DNA of 60,195 nucleotides from positions 1 through 60,195 of the forward strand of contig DYND01000008.1 in NCBI GenBank assembly GCA_020721255.1. The letters run 5' to 3'. The notes below the pieces were generated by a model. That model was not told where the DNA came from. It saw nothing but the letters and a program-made list of their open reading frames with translations, and did no database searches. The first letter of the stretch is position 1; each line of letters starts with the position of its first letter. Positions 9,407-18,682 of the stretch are shown here, one piece after another. Position numbers and translations under genes: made by a program. The stretch comes from Chlorobium chlorochromatii (lineage in GTDB: Bacteria > Bacteroidota > Chlorobiia > Chlorobiales > Chlorobiaceae).

Positions 9407-10663
9407 TTATCGCCCTTTGCCTGGTCGTCCAGACCGCCGTTTTGCAGTACTTGTTGCCGGTGGTTTTGGACCAGGATGACCACTATTGCCTCTCCCCTGC
9501 TGCTTTGGAGCTTTTACCGGATTATGATCAATCAGCGGAAATGAGTGGTTATCAACAACTGGAATTTTTTTTGCAATCAGCTTTTCAATATCGCGCAAAT
9601 ACTCTTTCTCCTCCGCATCACAAAATGAGATTGCCGTACCTTTTGCGCCCGCCCTGCCTGTTCGCCCGATACGATGCACATAGGTTTCGGCAATGTTAGG
9701 CAATTCGAAATTAATCACATACTCCAGATCATCAACATCAATGCCACGTGCAGCAATATCAGTTGCCACCAGCACACGCGTCGTTTGCGCTTTAAAGTTG
9801 TTCAGCGCCCGCTGACGTGCATTCTGCGCCTTGTTGCCATGGATTGCTTCCGCCTTCACATGGTGCTTATCCAGCAGCTTCACCACTTTATCAGCACCAT
9901 GCTTGGTACGGGTAAAAACCAGCGCTGTTTTGATGTTCTTGTCCTGCAGAATATCAACAAGCAGCGCGCTTTTATTGCCCTTATCTACAAAATAAATGGC
10001 TTGATTGATAATCTCCACGGTTGAGGAGACCGGCGTTACTGAGACGGTTGAGGGATTATGCAAAATGGTAGCCGCCAGTTTCACAATCTCAGGCGGCATG
10101 GTAGCTGAAAAGAAGAGCGACTGTCGCTTTTTCGGTACCAGCGCAAGGATTCTTTTAACGTCATGGATAAAACCCATATCAAGCATCCGATCTGCTTCAT
10201 CAAGCACGAGAATCTCTACATCGCGCAAATGCAACACTTGCTGCCCCAGCAAATCCAGCAATCTGCCTGGCGTAGCAATAAGAATATCCACCCCTTTACT
10301 AAGGGAAGCAGCTTGCGGATTCTGGTTCACACCACCAAAAATCACCGTATTGGCAAGCCCTGTGTGGCGGCCATAGGCTTTAAAGCTCTCGCCAATCTGG
10401 ATTGCCAGTTCCCGTGTTGGCGTTACAATCAAGCTGCGAATTTTGCGCTTTCTGTCGTACACTTTATTGGCAGAAAGGAGTTGCAGAATAGGAATTGCAA
10501 ACGCCGCCGTTTTGCCGGTGCCTGTTTGCGCACAGCCAAGCAAATCTTTGCCATCGAGAATAATCGGGATTGCCTCCTCCTGTATTGGAGTTGGCAAGCT
10601 GTACCCCTCTTCCTTCAGCGCTGTTAATATTGGATCAATAATATTCAGTGAATCAAATTGCAT
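9407..10663 (-). CDS. rhlE: DEAD-box ATP-dependent RNA helicase (RhlE-like)
   Basis: All helicase motifs are present in 418 residues: Q motif near 24-28, AQTGTGKT 45-52 (Walker A), PTRELA 82-87, TPGR 131-134, DEAD 155-158, SAT 186-188, and HRIGRTGR 330-337. After the two RecA-like domains (to about 375) comes a short basic, Gly/Pro/Lys-rich tail (GRPGKGR end) typical of RhlE-type RNA-binding tails. It unwinds short RNA duplexes in ribosome assembly, mRNA turnover or cold adaptation. The gene shares its strand with the downstream-lying YgjP-like gene's frame but is not clearly cotranscribed. The subfamily symbol is less certain than the function. Confidence 0.93.
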   Translation of the reverse strand: MQFDSLNIIDPILTALKEEGYSLPTPIQEEAIPIILDGKDLLGCAQTGTGKTAAFAIPILQLLSANKVYDRKRKIRSLIVTPTRELAIQIGESFKAYGRHTGLANTVIFGGVNQNPQAASLSKGVDILIATPGRLLDLLGQQVLHLRDVEILVLDEADRMLDMGFIHDVKRILALVPKKRQSLFFSATMPPEIVKLAATILHNPSTVSVTPVSSTVEIINQAIYFVDKGNKSALLVDILQDKNIKTALVFTRTKHGADKVVKLLDKHHVKAEAIHGNKAQNARQRALNNFKAQTTRVLVATDIAARGIDVDDLEYVINFELPNIAETYVHRIGRTGRAGAKGTAISFCDAEEKEYLRDIEKLIAKKIPVVDNHSFPLIDHNPVKAPKQQGRGNSGHPGPKPPATSTAKRRSGRPGKGR

Positions 10664-10681
10664 ATTGTCGTAATAGAGTTA

Positions 10682-11434
10682 TCAAGATTTTTCAGAAACC
10701 CACGCAGGAACATATTTCCATGCGCTTGCCATATCACTCCTGTGAAGCTGCCATAAAGGATCGTGCTGCTGCACAAGCGCCCAAAATGCTCGGGAGTGAT
10801 TAGGATGAATCGTATGGCACAATTCATGCACCATAACATGGTTAAGAAGATGCTCCGGTAAAAAGAGCAGTTTAGTGTTCAGAGTGATAACGCCACTTGA
10901 GGCGCAACTCCCCCAGCGCGAGTGCAGCAACCGCACTTTTGCCTCACCGTACGAAAAACCATGCCGGGCAGCAAGTTGAGCAAAAAGAGGAATCAGCAGC
11001 TTTTTTGCACGATGCTTTAGCCATGGACGCAGCAGTTCACGGCAAAGCGGCGCATTGGCAACATCGCCTGAAATCAGCAAAGTCTGACCGGAACGCTCAA
11101 CCATCTCAACCTCCCCAATCACACTCTGGCAATACTCAACGCTCCACTCCTCCGCAAAATGAGGAAAAGCAATCGAGTTGGGCAAACCATGCTCTGTGAC
11201 AGGCTGCGGCTCTGGACGATGCGCATCAAGTTGAGCAGATATCTCGCGTATCCACGCCTCATGGCGTTGCAACAGTGCAGGAATCTCCTTGTTGCTGAAC
11301 CCTTTCGGCAGCACCACAATCAACCCCTCATGCGGCATCATCTTCAACCGCGCATATTTGGCTCGCGGACTGATAACCACAGTATAAGGCGGTGGAAAAG
11401 AGTCGGATTGTTGATTATGCGATCTCATGCTCAT
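10682..11434 (-). CDS. YgjP-type (M48-like, DUF45) metallopeptidase
   Basis: The protein is about 250 residues. It carries the YgjP/DUF45 signature RWGSC (about 174-178) followed by the zinc site HELCH (about 204-208), with a further His in the HPNHSRAFW segment that follows. This is the layout of SprT/WLM-like zinc metallopeptidases. The family is cytoplasmic and its substrates are unknown; YgjP-like genes often sit by restriction or repair genes, but not here. In-frame TTG (11437), ATG (11434) and ATG (11428) compete as starts; AGG just upstream favours one of the ATGs. The helicase gene begins 18 bases after its stop, so the two may be cotranscribed. Confidence 0.88.
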   Translation of the reverse strand: MSMRSHNQQSDSFPPPYTVVISPRAKYARLKMMPHEGLIVVLPKGFSNKEIPALLQRHEAWIREISAQLDAHRPEPQPVTEHGLPNSIAFPHFAEEWSVEYCQSVIGEVEMVERSGQTLLISGDVANAPLCRELLRPWLKHRAKKLLIPLFAQLAARHGFSYGEAKVRLLHSRWGSCASSGVITLNTKLLFLPEHLLNHVMVHELCHTIHPNHSRAFWALVQQHDPLWQLHRSDMASAWKYVPAWVSEKS

Positions 11435-11437
11435 CAA

Positions 11438-11799
11438 CCTGAAACAGAATAACGCTTATGAGGAAAATTATAACCGCAGAACAAATGTGGTGAAGTTAGA
11501 GGTGAGAAAAAGTATAGTTGCGAATGTGTGAAGTTACAACGATTCTGGGTGAGTTGATCAAAATTTCATGCAATCTCCATTGGAAAAGCTGAAAAACCGG
11601 CGATGAGCAAAACAACGGTAGCTTCGGCTCCGCTCAGCCAACAACGAAATGCGCCACAACGTTGCCTGAGCGAAGGCAACAAATCACGTTTTGCCTCATT
11701 CTGCCATTTTTTCATTACCTTCGCTAAAAAACAAGCGCACACCTCCAGAGGTGTTGCCTGTCAACCACAATCTCTTTCATGACGTGATTATCAGCCTTT
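11438..11799. other. Intergenic gap with small inverted repeats
   Basis: No gene is visible between the divergent metallopeptidase and pdxJ. Three short palindromes occur: GGCTCCGCTCAGCC-like arms near 11625-11640, GTTGCCT/AGGCAAC (11661-11667 with 11674-11680), and ACACCTC/GAGGTGT (11739-11745 with 11748-11754). The first two resemble the interspersed GC-rich palindromes scattered through intergenic regions of many genomes. The last one lies 45 bases before pdxJ and could be an operator. None has support beyond symmetry. Confidence 0.45.
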
Positions 11800-12507
11800 A
11801 TGAGATTAGCCATTAATATTGACCACATCGCCACGTTACGCAACGCCAGAGGCGAACAGGAACCTGACCCGATTGCCGCGGCGCTTCTCGCTGAGAAGTC
11901 CGGTGCTGCAGGCATCGTGTGCCACTTGCGCGAAGATCGCCGCCATATTAAAGATAACGACCTTGCGCGACTCCGTCAGGCTGTAACCACCAAGCTTGAC
12001 CTCGAAATGGCAATGACCAGCGAGTTGCAGCAGATTGCACTGAACACAAAACCGGAGCTTATCACGCTTGTGCCGGAAAAACGTGAGGAGTTGACAACGG
12101 AGGGCGGCTTTGATATTGTCCGCCACTTTGCGGTAGTAACAGAATTTCTCAAACCAATCAATGCGGCCGGCATCGAAATCAGCCTCTTTATTGAGCCTGA
12201 CCTGCACGCTATCGAGCTGGTGGCAAAAGCCGGTGCCGATATTGTTGAACTGCACACCGGACGTTACGCTTTGCTGCACGATAAAGCGAAAGCTGAGGAG
12301 CTGACGCGCATTCGTGAAGCAGCAGCATACGCCAGAAGCATTGGCTTGAAAGTGGTTGCCGGTCATGGACTTCATTACAACAACATTGCGCCATTCAGGG
12401 AAATTACTGACATTGAAGAAGTAAGCATCGGCCACGCAATTATTGCCCGTGCGGTGATGACCGGGCTTGATGAGGCGGTAAAAGAGATGATCCGAATTAT
12501 CAGCTAA
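11800..12507 (+). CDS. pdxJ: Pyridoxine 5'-phosphate synthase
   Basis: This enzyme condenses 1-deoxyxylulose 5-phosphate with 3-amino-2-oxopropyl phosphate to make pyridoxine 5'-phosphate, the last ring-closing step of the DXP-dependent vitamin B6 route. The 235-residue length is normal. The N-terminal [13 protein letters not shown], the phosphate-contacting HLREDRRHI (about 43-51) and the late LHTGRY segment match the PdxJ TIM barrel. The rdgB start follows after six bases, so pdxJ heads a + strand operon. The Shine-Dalgarno is weak. The DXP substrate ties it metabolically to dxr-type isoprenoid chemistry found elsewhere in the window. Confidence 0.96.
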   Translation: MRLAINIDHIATLRNARGEQEPDPIAAALLAEKSGAAGIVCHLREDRRHIKDNDLARLRQAVTTKLDLEMAMTSELQQIALNTKPELITLVPEKREELTTEGGFDIVRHFAVVTEFLKPINAAGIEISLFIEPDLHAIELVAKAGADIVELHTGRYALLHDKAKAEELTRIREAAAYARSIGLKVVAGHGLHYNNIAPFREITDIEEVSIGHAIIARAVMTGLDEAVKEMIRIIS

Positions 12508-12513
12508 CCGCCA

Positions 12514-13218
12514 ATGAATACAGAAACCAACAACCGGATTACCATCGTACTTGCCACCGGCAACCGCGATAAAATCAAGGAGCTGCGTCCACTGCTCGAA
12601 AACATCTCGCCGCTCTTTAACGTCTTCAGCTTGCCTGAGCTTGGTGTCAACGTCGAAATTGAAGAGACGGAAACCACGCTTGAGGGCAATGCGCTTTTGA
12701 AAGCACGCGCAATCTTTTCGCTGCTCTCTGAACGTTTTCCCTCCATGATTGCGCTTGCCGACGATACCGGCCTCGAAGTAAATGCACTCAATGGCGCCCC
12801 AGGCGTCTTTTCAGCACGATATGCCCCAATGCCTGAAGGTCAGTCGCCCACCTATACCGACAATGTCAACCACCTGCTGCACAGCATGACTGACATCACG
12901 AACAGATCTGCACAATTCAGAAGCGTTATTGCGCTGAAAGGCTCGCTGAACGCCACACAAAGAGTTGTTGGCTTTGAAAAAACAGCCGAGGGCATTGTCA
13001 CTGGCTCAATAACAGACGAACCACAAGGTGATGGCGGCTTTGGTTACGATCCTGTTTTTATGGTTGATGCTTTTGGCAAAACGTATGCAAACATGAGCAT
13101 CAACGAAAAAAACAGCATCAGCCACCGAGCACTTGCTATCAAAAAAGCAATCGCCACACTGCAAGAGCTGCTTGCAGAACACAACATTTCACCAACCGAT
13201 ACTATGGCATCAGTATGA
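12514..13218 (+). CDS. rdgB: dITP/XTP pyrophosphatase (RdgB/HAM1)
   Basis: RdgB hydrolyses dITP, ITP and XTP to monophosphates, cleaning deaminated purines from the nucleotide pool. The signature ATGNRDKIKEL lies at about 14-24, the metal-binding LADDTGLEV in the middle, and the substrate-binding GFGYDPVF and SHRALA late, all as in the family. At 234 residues it is slightly longer than average because of a C-terminal tail. The stop overlaps the uppP start by four bases (ATGA, 13215-13218), indicating translational coupling within the pdxJ-rdgB-uppP run. Confidence 0.95.
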   Translation: MNTETNNRITIVLATGNRDKIKELRPLLENISPLFNVFSLPELGVNVEIEETETTLEGNALLKARAIFSLLSERFPSMIALADDTGLEVNALNGAPGVFSARYAPMPEGQSPTYTDNVNHLLHSMTDITNRSAQFRSVIALKGSLNATQRVVGFEKTAEGIVTGSITDEPQGDGGFGYDPVFMVDAFGKTYANMSINEKNSISHRALAIKKAIATLQELLAEHNISPTDTMASV

Positions 13219-14063
13219 GCCTCATTGAAGCAATTCTTCTCGGCATCGTTCAAGGGTTAACGGAGTTTCTGCCAATAAGCAGCTCGGCACATCTCAGAAT
13301 CGTGCCGGCATTGATGGGATGGAGTGACCCGGGTGCAGCGTTTACCGCCATTATCCAGATGGGCACGCTGGTTGCGGTAATGCTCTATTTCCGCCACGAC
13401 ATTACTGCTATTGTAAAAGGTGTGCTTGAGGGATTGGTGAAGCGAAAACCACTCGGTACAGCGGAAGCAAAAATGGGGTGGATGATTGCCGCAGGCACGC
13501 TCCCGATTGTCGTGTTTGGTTTGCTCTTTGCATCAGAAATTGAAACAAGCCTCCGTTCACTTTACTGGGTCAGTGGCGCACTTATTGGGCTGGCACTTAT
13601 TCTTTCGCTTGCTGAATATCAGATAAAACGCAGAGTAAAAAGAGGTTTATTACTGAAATCAATTGAACATATTGGCTGGAAAGAGGCGTTGTTGATCGGT
13701 CTGGCGCAAAGCATTGCACTGATACCCGGCTCATCACGCTCAGGAGTAACCATAACCGGAGGGCTGTTTCTCAACCTCTCACGCGAAGCTGCGGCACGTT
13801 TTTCGTTTCTGCTATCGCTCCCATCGGTCTTTGCCGCTGCTCTCCTGCAACTCTATAAAACATGGGGCAGCATTACAACCTCCTCTGAAAACACCACAAA
13901 TATTCTTATAGCAACTATCGTTTCCGGCATTGTGGGATACGCATCAATCGCTTTTCTGCTCAGCTATCTCAAAGAACACACCACAACAATCTTCATTCTC
14001 TATCGGCTTGCGGCTGGAGTTGGCTTGTTATACCTTGTTTTTACAGGAGCACTGCAACCATGA
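13215..14063 (+). CDS. uppP: Undecaprenyl-diphosphatase
   Basis: UppP (BacA) dephosphorylates undecaprenyl pyrophosphate at the membrane, recycling the carrier lipid for peptidoglycan and O-antigen synthesis and giving bacitracin tolerance. The two catalytic motifs are intact: GLTEFLPISSSAH at 14-26 and PGSSRSG at 171-177. About eight hydrophobic segments span the 282 residues. The gene overlaps rdgB by four bases. The next gene begins 117 bases later behind a TATAAT at 14139-14144, so the operon may end here and a new transcript begin. Confidence 0.96.
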   Translation: MSLIEAILLGIVQGLTEFLPISSSAHLRIVPALMGWSDPGAAFTAIIQMGTLVAVMLYFRHDITAIVKGVLEGLVKRKPLGTAEAKMGWMIAAGTLPIVVFGLLFASEIETSLRSLYWVSGALIGLALILSLAEYQIKRRVKRGLLLKSIEHIGWKEALLIGLAQSIALIPGSSRSGVTITGGLFLNLSREAAARFSFLLSLPSVFAAALLQLYKTWGSITTSSENTTNILIATIVSGIVGYASIAFLLSYLKEHTTTIFILYRLAAGVGLLYLVFTGALQP

Positions 14064-14180
14064 ATTCTCAAGTGATCAAGCAACTTATTGCAGACGAAAA
14101 TAATTCTCTTTTCCGCAAAGCGGGCGGAATATTTTTCTTATAATAGAAGCAATCTAAATTAACGTATTAATCATTCAGCC

Positions 14181-15041
14181 ATGCCAGACAGCTTCATAAG
14201 CGAAGGGCATAATGGCTTTGAAAAAGCAGACTTACATATACACACGAAATGTTCTGATGGCATTTTTACCCCCGAAGAGATTGTTGAAAAAGCAAGAATT
14301 GTCGGGCTTCATGCTATCAGCATTACTGACCATGATTCTGTTTTAGGTATTGACAAAGCAAAGCCAGCCGCCTTGGAAAAAGGTATTGAGATTATTCCCG
14401 GCGTAGAGATGAGTTCAACCTATAAAGGGCATGATATTCACGTACTCGGATATTTTTTCGATTATCAACATTCAGACCTCAAGGAATATCTTGACCATTG
14501 TCGCCATCTGCGCACCGAAAGGGCTGAGCGCATGGTGAGCAAACTTGTCAAAATGGGGGTAAAAATAGGGATTGAGCAGATCATCGTCAAAGCGCAGAAC
14601 GGCAGTGTCGGACGTCCTCATATTGCAGCCGTACTTCAGGATGGCGGGTATGTCAAAAGCTTCAGCGAAGCCTTCAGCAAATATCTTGGAGCGCATAGTC
14701 CTGCCTACGTCAAAAGCATTGAGACGCATCCTGCCGATGTCATCAGCCTCATCAACAAAGCGGGCGGGCTCTCATTCCTTGCGCATCCGGCGCAGAATGT
14801 GCCCGATGAAATTTTGAAACAGTTGATCACCTTTGGACTTGATGGCATAGAAATTATTCACCCGTCGCACGATACCTATCGCCAGAATTACTATCGCGAA
14901 ATTGCCAATGAGTACTTCCTGCTCTTTTCGGGAGGCTCTGATTATCACGGCATGAGAGAGCGGGATAATGAGGTTTTTGGCAATTTTACCATACCGTATC
15001 AGTGGGTTGAAAAAATGAAAAGCAGGCTGTTACACGCATGA
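14181..15041 (+). CDS. PHP-domain phosphoesterase
   Basis: The N-terminal DLHIHTKCSDG (from residue 17) and the following ITDHDSV are the first two metal motifs of the PHP (polymerase and histidinol phosphatase) superfamily. The central IIPGVEMS, LAHPAQN and the late GGSDYHG supply the remaining ligands, so the trinuclear site looks complete. At 286 residues it resembles the YciV/TrpH group, which act on 5'-phosphates of nucleosides or small RNAs (RNase AM). Its last four bases overlap the mlaE start, linking it to the lipid transporter operon, though no functional link is known to me. Confidence 0.88.
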   Translation: MPDSFISEGHNGFEKADLHIHTKCSDGIFTPEEIVEKARIVGLHAISITDHDSVLGIDKAKPAALEKGIEIIPGVEMSSTYKGHDIHVLGYFFDYQHSDLKEYLDHCRHLRTERAERMVSKLVKMGVKIGIEQIIVKAQNGSVGRPHIAAVLQDGGYVKSFSEAFSKYLGAHSPAYVKSIETHPADVISLINKAGGLSFLAHPAQNVPDEILKQLITFGLDGIEIIHPSHDTYRQNYYREIANEYFLLFSGGSDYHGMRERDNEVFGNFTIPYQWVEKMKSRLLHA

Positions 15042-15856
15042 AGAGTTCACCATCATCAACACGTGCCTTTGGGCTCATCCCGCTCTTGCTGACAAAGTTC
15101 AACAGAGAGGCGAAGGAGTTTTTTTTCACCATGCAAGAGTTTTTCTGGTTTTCGCTCAAAGCCTTTCTTGCCATTCCAAAAGCTAAACGCTATTGGCGCG
15201 ATGTGCTCGATCAGGCAAAAATTTGTGGTGCCGACTCACTTCCTATTGTCCTCGTCAGTGCAATCTCAATCGGGGCACTGCTTGCCATTGAGGTAGGAAA
15301 TCTACTTGAAGATTTCGGAGCAAAAACCATGCTTGGGCGCTCAACCTCAATTTCCGTTATCCGAGAACTCGGTCCGCTGCTCATGGGACTGATGCTCTCA
15401 GCCCGCTTCGGTTCAAGAAATGGTGCCGAACTTGGCGCCATGCAGATATCGGAGCAAATAGACGCGCTTCGCGCTTTTGGTACCGACCCGATTGCCAAGC
15501 TGGTAACGCCGCGCCTTGTTGCCGCACTCATCATGTTCCTGCCACTCACTGCACTTTCCGACTTTGCCGGCCTGCACAGTGCCGCCTACATGGCAGAACA
15601 CTACCATCGCCTTGATCCTGGTATTTTCTGGAACTCGGTTTATCCGCGTTTAGCGCCAAAAGATTTTGTTGTTGGCTTCCTCAAAGCACCGGTCTTTGCA
15701 ATTATTATCACCTTAGTCAGCAGCTTCAATGGTTTTCTTGCAAAAGGAGGAACCGCTGGTGTCGGGCGTTCAACCATTAAAGGCATTGTGGTGTCGTCAG
15801 GGTTAGTCCTTATAGCCAATTTCTACGTTTCAAAGCTTGTGCTGGAAAACATGTAA
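15038..15856 (+). CDS. mlaE: MlaE-type ABC transporter permease
   Basis: This is the membrane permease of an MCE-type phospholipid ABC transporter, moving lipids between the inner and outer membranes. The core ELGPLLMGLMLSARFGSRNG followed by AELGAMQISEQIDALRAFGTDP is the MlaE family hallmark. Five or so hydrophobic segments follow an amphipathic N-terminal helix. Length 272 is typical. ATGA overlap with the PHP gene upstream and the ATPase gene four bases after the stop place it in a PHP-mlaE-mlaF-mlaD operon. No mlaA, mlaB or mlaC homologue is next to it. Confidence 0.93.
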   Translation: MKSSPSSTRAFGLIPLLLTKFNREAKEFFFTMQEFFWFSLKAFLAIPKAKRYWRDVLDQAKICGADSLPIVLVSAISIGALLAIEVGNLLEDFGAKTMLGRSTSISVIRELGPLLMGLMLSARFGSRNGAELGAMQISEQIDALRAFGTDPIAKLVTPRLVAALIMFLPLTALSDFAGLHSAAYMAEHYHRLDPGIFWNSVYPRLAPKDFVVGFLKAPVFAIIITLVSSFNGFLAKGGTAGVGRSTIKGIVVSSGLVLIANFYVSKLVLENM

Positions 15857-15860
15857 ACGC

Positions 15861-16595
15861 ATGATTGAACTTAAAAATATCAGTTTGAAATATGGTGAAC
15901 GGGAGATTCTCAATAACGTCTCACTTACTATCAACGACAACACCATCAAGGCAATTCTTGGACCGAGCGGTGTTGGCAAAAGCACCATTCTTAAACTGAT
16001 GCTGGGTCTCATCAAACCCAACAAAGGGCGAGTTATTGTTGATGGTACCGATATTACCAACATGACGGAGACAAGCCTTTATGAAATTCGTCGAAAAATG
16101 GGAATGGTCTTTCAGGGCAATGCGCTTTTCGATTCAATGACCATCAGCCAGAATCTTGGCTTTTTTCTGCGCGAAAATATGAAGCTGCCGGAGAGTGAAG
16201 TAAGTCGGCGAGTTACGGAACAGATTCAATTTGCTGGACTTGAAGGGTATGAAGAGCAGTTGCCGGAGAGCCTCAGCGGCGGTATGCGACGACGTGTTGC
16301 TATTGGCAGGGCACTGATTTTCAAGCCGCACATGATTCTGTTTGATGAACCAACTGCCGGTCTTGATCCTGTCAGCTCAAAAAAAATTCTCTCGCTTATA
16401 AGCTCGCTGCGCAAAAACAACAACCTCGGAGCTGTTATTGTAACACACATTCTCGATGATGTCTTTAATGTAGCTGACTCTGTTGCCGTGCTCTACAAAG
16501 GAGAAATCATTTTTGACGATGTTACCGACAAGTTGCACGATGCACAGCACCCTTTTATACGTTCGATTCTGTCCGACAAAATTCTCGAATTATAA
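15861..16595 (+). CDS. mlaF: MlaF-type ABC transporter ATP-binding protein
   Basis: This ATPase powers the MlaE permease. From the ATG at 15861 the protein has 244 residues with Walker A GPSGVGKST at 34-42, signature LSGGMRRRVAIGRAL, and Walker B MILFDEPTAGLDP followed by the switch His in VIVTHI. An upstream in-frame ATG at 15837 would only add eight residues overlapping mlaE and breaks alignment with the family, so 15861 is preferred. It sits between mlaE and mlaD with short spacers. Confidence 0.94.
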   Translation: MIELKNISLKYGEREILNNVSLTINDNTIKAILGPSGVGKSTILKLMLGLIKPNKGRVIVDGTDITNMTETSLYEIRRKMGMVFQGNALFDSMTISQNLGFFLRENMKLPESEVSRRVTEQIQFAGLEGYEEQLPESLSGGMRRRVAIGRALIFKPHMILFDEPTAGLDPVSSKKILSLISSLRKNNNLGAVIVTHILDDVFNVADSVAVLYKGEIIFDDVTDKLHDAQHPFIRSILSDKILEL

Positions 16596-16619
16596 CTTCA
16601 CCAAAAGACCTTCATTCGT

Positions 16620-17498
16620 ATGAAAAACCCGAACGCTTTGAATTGGGGCGATCTCAAAACTGGAATATTTTTTATTGTAGGTATCGGTTTTGCTGCTTGG
16701 CTTGGCTTGGCTATCGGCAAAAACACGAGCCTCTTTTCCAGCGTCACAACAGTGAATATTCTTTCGAACGATGTACAGGGATTAGCCGAAAACAACTTTG
16801 TCTCAGTCTCCGGCAAAAAGATTGGTACCGTCTCAAAAATGAACTTTGTGCGTCGCAACGATTCGCTCTTCGTGGTTGCTGAACTGAAGCTGAAAGAGGA
16901 ATTTGCGCCATTAGTCACCAAAGATGCCACAGCATCCATTAAATCACTTGGCGTTCTGGGCGATAAATATGTGGACATTACTACAGGCAAAGGGACGCCC
17001 GTTACCAATGGCGATTTTATTGCCCTGACCAGTGAAGATGGCATGGCAAGCTTGACAGGAAGTGCCAGCAAAGCATTCGATAAAATCAATGAGCTGCTCG
17101 ATAACCTCAATAACGGCAAAGGGATGGCTGGCAAAATCCTTACGGATGAGAAGATGGGTGCTGAACTCTCGGAGACCATTACCAGTTTGAAAACGACCTC
17201 CAATGAGCTGGCAACATTATCGAAGAAAGCATCCAGCGGTGACGGACTTCTCCCCAAATTGCTGAACGATAAAGCAATGGCAAAAAGCACGACCGAAACA
17301 ATTGAGCGCTTGAATAAAGCTGCTGCAAAAACCGAATTGCTGATGGCAAAACTCAATAACGAGAAAGGTACTTTAGGACAACTCTCATCTAACCCATTAT
17401 TATACAATAACTTAACACAAACACTTTCATCGCTTGATTCACTGCTTACCGATTTGAAAGCGCATCCAAAACGCTATGTAAAGTTCTCAGTCTTTTAA
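16620..17498 (+). CDS. mlaD: MlaD-type MCE substrate-binding protein
   Basis: MCE proteins form hexameric rings that carry lipid from the permease. The protein has a single N-terminal membrane helix (FFIVGIGFAAWLGLAIG, about 16-33), one MCE domain (about 40-120, ending GDKYVDITTGKG) and a long C-terminal helical region with repeated Gly-X-Gly...L(L/T)xD units (GKGMAGKILTDEK, GDGLLPKLLNDK, EKGTLGQLSSNP). These repeats are common in Bacteroidetes/Chlorobi MCE proteins. It follows mlaF by 24 bases. The periplasmic side is inferred from the single anchor. Confidence 0.92.
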   Translation: MKNPNALNWGDLKTGIFFIVGIGFAAWLGLAIGKNTSLFSSVTTVNILSNDVQGLAENNFVSVSGKKIGTVSKMNFVRRNDSLFVVAELKLKEEFAPLVTKDATASIKSLGVLGDKYVDITTGKGTPVTNGDFIALTSEDGMASLTGSASKAFDKINELLDNLNNGKGMAGKILTDEKMGAELSETITSLKTTSNELATLSKKASSGDGLLPKLLNDKAMAKSTTETIERLNKAAAKTELLMAKLNNEKGTLGQLSSNPLLYNNLTQTLSSLDSLLTDLKAHPKRYVKFSVF

Positions 17499-17512
17499 GT
17501 GCACGTAAAATA

Positions 17513-18682
17513 ATGGTGTTGAGTCGTATCATTATCGCCGCAATGGCGCTTGTTGCTTGTTTAACCGCCGCTACACCTTTCAAAGCATTGGCGTACAACT
17601 TCAAACCGCTTGAACAGGTTATGCAACAAGCGGTTCGTGATTCAGTTTTTCCTGGCGCAAGCGTTGCCGTACTCTTGAAAGGAAAGGTTGTATTTCATCA
17701 GGCATTCGGCCGCATGACCTACCAGCCAGAAAGCGCTCCGGTAACAACATCAACCATATACGATCTCGCCTCTCTCACAAAAGCTATTGCGACTACAAGT
17801 ATTGTCATGCAGCTTGTCGAACGCGACTCGCTTGCACTCAACGATCCGGTGAGCAGATACTTTCCAGCATTCGGGCAGCGCGGGAAAGCAAACGTAACGA
17901 TTGAGCAGCTTCTGCGCCACACCTCCGGTCTCCGCGCCCACACATTCTTCTCAAAAAGCTGTGCAACTGCGGATGATGTGATAAACGCCATCGCTGCCGA
18001 CACACTCTTCTCCGCGCCGGGAACTGAAACTGTTTACAGTGATCTTGGTTTTATAATGCTTGGGATGGTTGTGAACAAAGTGACCGGCAATTCTTTAGCA
18101 GCAAACTTCCACGAGCGCTTTGCCAAACCACTTGGCATGACCTCAACCATGTTCACACCACACAACTCGCTGAAAGGGGAAATAGCGCCAGTTGAACACG
18201 ATGCTTTTTGGCCACTCTGTACACCACGCCCATTAGTCCACGACCAGAATGCTGCGCTGCTCGGCGGCGTTGCCGGACATGCAGGGCTATACTCAACCAC
18301 AGGCGATCTGCTCCGTATGACAGCAATGCTGATGAACGGCGGCACCTTTGATGGACGGCATTATATCAGCAATGAAACGATGCAGCGATTTATCGCCCGC
18401 GCATCATATCCGCGAGCGTTGGGATGGGATTTGAGATCACCAAGTGGTAAGTCGTCAGCGGGTGACTATTTTTCAAGCGCATCGTATGGTCATCTCGGCT
18501 TTACCGGTACAAGCCTATGGATTGATCCCGAAAAAGAGCTTGCGGTAATTGCGTTCAGCAACAGAGTTTATCCAACGTCAGAAAATATCGGCATTCGCAA
18601 ATTTCGTCCGCTACTGCATAACACCGTAGCGCAATGCCTCGGATTCCAGCTCAAGCAAACAGCCCGTCCATCGGCACAATAG
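17513..18682 (+). CDS. Periplasmic serine hydrolase, beta-lactamase/PBP4*-like
   Basis: The protein begins with a cleavable-looking signal (hydrophobic core IIIAAMALVACLTAA, then KALA before Tyr28). The serine beta-lactamase-like fold is shown by SLTK at 87-90 (nucleophile Ser87 and general base Lys90), YSD at 175-177 in place of the YxN element, and HLGFTG near 325 as the third-strand motif. Members include esterases, D-aminopeptidases and penicillin-binding-like peptidases; the exact substrate cannot be told. Length 389. It starts 15 bases after mlaD, so it may be the last gene of that operon. Its final 32 bases overlap the end of the convergent crtU-like gene. Confidence 0.9.
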   Translation: MVLSRIIIAAMALVACLTAATPFKALAYNFKPLEQVMQQAVRDSVFPGASVAVLLKGKVVFHQAFGRMTYQPESAPVTTSTIYDLASLTKAIATTSIVMQLVERDSLALNDPVSRYFPAFGQRGKANVTIEQLLRHTSGLRAHTFFSKSCATADDVINAIAADTLFSAPGTETVYSDLGFIMLGMVVNKVTGNSLAANFHERFAKPLGMTSTMFTPHNSLKGEIAPVEHDAFWPLCTPRPLVHDQNAALLGGVAGHAGLYSTTGDLLRMTAMLMNGGTFDGRHYISNETMQRFIARASYPRALGWDLRSPSGKSSAGDYFSSASYGHLGFTGTSLWIDPEKELAVIAFSNRVYPTSENIGIRKFRPLLHNTVAQCLGFQLKQTARPSAQ

